DNA from: Meridianimaribacter flavus
GTDB lineage: Bacteria; Bacteroidota; Bacteroidia; Flavobacteriales; Flavobacteriaceae
Length of the DNA stretch: 64,000 nucleotides
Direction: 5' to 3'
Assembly: GCF_004366715.1 (NCBI RefSeq)
Contig: NZ_SOQZ01000002.1
Span: 310,001 to 374,000 of the forward strand
This document shows, piece by piece, positions 61,848 to 64,000 of this stretch. A program made the translations under genes and the position numbers. The notes beneath the pieces were generated by a model. The model was not told the DNA's origin. It ran no database searches and saw only the letters and a program-made list of their open reading frames with translations. Numbering within the stretch: position 1 is the first letter of the stretch; the number at the start of each line of letters is the position of its first letter.

Positions 61848-63248
61848 CTACACATGTAAAGCTCTATCTCCAGTTGCAGCTAAAGCTGCTTCTTTAATAG
61901 CTTCAGTAAATGTTGGATGTGCATGAGACATACGAGATACATCTTCAGCACTTGCTCTATACTCCATAGCTACAACTGCTTCTGCAATCATATCAGCAGC
62001 ACGAGCGCCAACCATATGTACTCCTAAAATTTCATCGGTAGTTTTATCAGCTAAAACTTTTACAAATCCATCAAGATCCATACTTGCTCTACTACGTCCT
62101 AAAGCACGCATTGGAAATTGTCCTACCTTATACTCTATTCCAGCTTCTTTAAGTTGCTCTTCGGTTTTACCAACAGCTGCAACTTCTGGCCAAGTGTAAA
62201 CTACACCAGGAATTAAGTTATAATCTATATGTGGTTTTTGTCCTGCTAAGGTTTCAGCAACAAACACACCTTCTTCTTCAGCTTTATGCGCTAACATTGC
62301 ACCTTTAATAACATCTCCTATTGCATAAATGTTTGAAGCGCTTGTTTGTAAATGGTCATTTACTTCAACTTGACCTCTGTCGTTTATTTTTACTCCAGCA
62401 GCTTCAGCATTTAAACCATCTGTATAAGGACGACGACCTACTGATACTAAACAGTAATCGCCTTTAAATTCTACTTCTTCGCCTTTTTTATTATCAGCTT
62501 TAACGATAACTTCATCTCCAACGCGTTCTACCGACTTTACTTTATGAGAGGCATTAATGTTGAATTTTTGTTTTTTCAATACTTTATTCAACTCCTTAGA
62601 AACACCAGCATCCATTGTTGGTAAAATTCTATCTGCATACTCCACAACAGAAACCTCAGCTCCTAAACGCTTGTATACTTGACCTAGTTCAAGACCAATA
62701 ACTCCACCACCAATTACAATTAAATGTTTAGGAACTTCTTTAAGTTTTAACGCTTCAGTAGAAGTGATTACACGTTCTTTATCAATAGTTATAAATGGTA
62801 AGCTAGATGGTTTAGAACCTGTTGCTATAATGGTGTTTTTAGCTTCAATTTCTTCTTCTTTTTCTCCTTTGATAAGGATATGAGTAGCATCTTTAAAGCT
62901 TCCTAAACCTTCATATACATCAATCTTATTCTTCTTCATTAAGAAATCAATTCCACCTGTAGTTTGGTCTACTACAGATTGCTTACGAGCAATCATTTTT
63001 TCTAAGTTTACCTTAACCTCACCAGAAATATCAATTCCATGCTCTTCAAAATGCTTAATAGCATCTTCGTAATGGTGAGACGAGTCTAAAAGTGCTTTAC
63101 TTGGTATACAACCAACGTTAAGGCAAGTTCCTCCTAAAGTTGAATATTTTTCAATGATTGCAGTTTTCATTCCTAGTTGAGCGCAACGGATAGCTGCAAC
63201 ATATCCACCAGGACCAGAGCCTATAACGGCTACATCGTATGAATTCAT
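61848..63248 (-). CDS. lpdA: Dihydrolipoyl dehydrogenase (E3)
   Basis: FAD enzyme that reoxidises lipoyl groups of pyruvate/2-oxoglutarate dehydrogenase and glycine cleavage. 466 aa, full length. FAD motif VAVIGSGPGGYVAAIRCAQLG, redox disulfide GGTCLNVGCIPSKALL, NAD motif VIGGGVIGLELGQVYKRLGAEV, IYAIGDV, and the C-terminal active-site HAHPTFTEAI. Monocistronic with its own terminator. I see no E1/E2 genes in the window. Confidence 0.97.
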   Translation of the reverse strand: MNSYDVAVIGSGPGGYVAAIRCAQLGMKTAIIEKYSTLGGTCLNVGCIPSKALLDSSHHYEDAIKHFEEHGIDISGEVKVNLEKMIARKQSVVDQTTGGIDFLMKKNKIDVYEGLGSFKDATHILIKGEKEEEIEAKNTIIATGSKPSSLPFITIDKERVITSTEALKLKEVPKHLIVIGGGVIGLELGQVYKRLGAEVSVVEYADRILPTMDAGVSKELNKVLKKQKFNINASHKVKSVERVGDEVIVKADNKKGEEVEFKGDYCLVSVGRRPYTDGLNAEAAGVKINDRGQVEVNDHLQTSASNIYAIGDVIKGAMLAHKAEEEGVFVAETLAGQKPHIDYNLIPGVVYTWPEVAAVGKTEEQLKEAGIEYKVGQFPMRALGRSRASMDLDGFVKVLADKTTDEILGVHMVGARAADMIAEAVVAMEYRASAEDVSRMSHAHPTFTEAIKEAALAATGDRALHV

Positions 63249-63391
63249 AAGATTGTTTTTTGTCAGATTTTATTTAAAACTATTACAAAAATACAACATT
63301 GTATTTTTATTTACGAATGTGAGTTCACTAATTTTAAAGCTATAATTTACTTGAGTATTACGATTTGTAAATCTCTAAAACTCATTTCGCT

Positions 63392-64000
63392 TTAAGAAGG
63401 AAAACCTAGCATAGTTCCCATGCCTACTGTAAACAACCAAGACCCATAAATAGCATGTTCAATGGATACCAAAAGTGTTGATTTTGTTTTGGTATAGGTT
63501 AGCGCAAACAAGAGTCCGCCAAGAAAGGTTAAAACAAGCACCAAAGTACTTTTAAACATGATGTGTGCTAATGAAAACACTACTGCATTTAAAACTATTG
63601 CAAAAGAGGTGCTTTGAAACAATATAGCGTATCTTTCAAAAAAAAGCGTTCTATAAATAAGTTCTTGAGGATATACCGAAAACACACTATAAACAAACAA
63701 AATGACCACCCACAGCAAGGGCTTGTTTAACAACACTTCAAATAAACGAGCTTTATCTGTAAACCAAACAAAAAGCGTGGTTAATACAGCTATAATGGCT
63801 AGTTTTATGACAGTTTCTCTCCAAAACTGTTTCCAGTTTAAGCCTTGGGCTATTTTAAATTTTTTCCGCTCAACTTTAAGTAATAGATATATGACATACA
63901 AAAATCCTACAAACCCAACACTCAACTTAATAAATGGTGAATAATCCAACGCAAAACTTATTGGTATTAAAATGAAAATAATGAAAAACTCTATGAGCTT
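63392..64000 (-). CDS. CPBP family intramembrane metalloprotease, 5' end cut by window
   Basis: 202 residues are visible; the frame is open through the right edge, and the TTG at 63949 sits inside a hydrophobic segment, so it is not the start. Motifs are QELIYRTLFFERY (QE instead of EE), FSLAHIMF and SIEHAIYG, the CPBP positions. About six TM helices are visible. It is not closely similar to the CPBP gene at 1869-2804. Confidence 0.75.
   Translation of the reverse strand, partial: KLIEFFIIFILIPISFALDYSPFIKLSVGFVGFLYVIYLLLKVERKKFKIAQGLNWKQFWRETVIKLAIIAVLTTLFVWFTDKARLFEVLLNKPLLWVVILFVYSVFSVYPQELIYRTLFFERYAILFQSTSFAIVLNAVVFSLAHIMFKSTLVLVLTFLGGLLFALTYTKTKSTLLVSIEHAIYGSWLFTVGMGTMLGFPS

Noticed and set aside
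63392-63949. Complete 185-aa CPBP protease starting at TTG 63949
   Set aside because: The frame continues without a stop to the window edge and codes for a membrane helix, so the gene is cut by the edge.
1-64000. tRNA, rRNA, CRISPR, transposase, prophage
   Set aside because: Looked for in the intergenic gaps and translations; nothing with cloverleaf form, array repeats or such protein families was seen.

Overview
The window looks like chromosomal DNA of a marine-type member of the Flavobacteriaceae (Bacteroidota). The evidence is AT-rich coding sequence, promoters of the Bacteroidota form TTG-N17-23-TAnnTTTG, many small Sec or lipoprotein signal peptides, a menaquinone-only respiratory gene set, and families typical of this group (DUF2490, DUF2853, pirin, one-chain SdaA, YifB). 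Genes are dense. No gap between genes exceeds about 280 bases, and I saw no rRNA, tRNA, CRISPR array, transposase or phage gene. Both edges cut a gene: a DUF3857-type protein on the left and a CPBP membrane protease on the right.

Layout. 1.8-18.7 kb is a long, mostly minus-strand menaquinone locus: menI-like thioesterase, menF, menD, menB, menA and menC, with passengers (ygiD-like dioxygenase, DUF2853, S1-domain cvfB, an MBL-fold hydrolase, a 499-aa secreted protein, DUF2490, CPBP protease). Plus-strand genes and one small island interrupt it. menE is not seen, and menH is not identified. 18.8-28.2 kb is a mixed accessory stretch: an alpha/beta hydrolase with a GNAT enzyme, small lipoproteins, a three-gene island of unknown function, OsmC, pirin, a decayed amino-acid permease, a YiiX lipoprotein, a nitronate-monooxygenase-like enzyme under a perfect 18-bp palindrome, and hsp20. 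28.4-36.1 kb is housekeeping: an RlmI-like methyltransferase, an LLM flavoenzyme, dnaK, sdaA, panB and an RluA-type pseudouridine synthase. 36.1-43.3 kb holds a three-gene sensor unit (periplasmic protein, multi-TM protein, orphan histidine kinase) and a five-gene unit yifB, Nramp-like transporter and pxpA-B-C (5-oxoprolinase). 43.4-56.1 kb contains a DASS anion symporter, a YheT hydrolase, ade, tilS, pabB, a large secreted repeat protein, a DEAD-box helicase, and a coupled operon of sigma factor, 57-aa protein and MscS-like channel. 56.3-61.7 kb is a run of unknown exported proteins, including WG-repeat and MORN/YwqK-repeat proteins. lpd closes the window.

How the genes fit together. MenF, MenD, MenC, MenB, MenI and MenA cover most steps from chorismate to demethylmenaquinone. 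pxpABC opens 5-oxoproline to glutamate, and the transporter coupled to it lacks the usual Nramp metal ligands. dnaK and hsp20 carry the same unusual upstream pattern, a TGACA/TGTCA inverted repeat fused to a promoter-like box, so they may share one stress regulator.

Most noteworthy. Two islands of unknown genes (6.5-7.7 kb and 21.8-22.9 kb) carry the same edge signatures: a 22-bp box just upstream of the first gene and an ACATTGTTG...GTTTTT motif at the last stop codon. This suggests cassette-like mobility without a visible recombinase. Other observations are a duplicated DnaK C-terminal coding tail beside a REP-like element, a truncated permease, a transglutaminase-like domain without its triad, and the ligand-less Nramp homologue.
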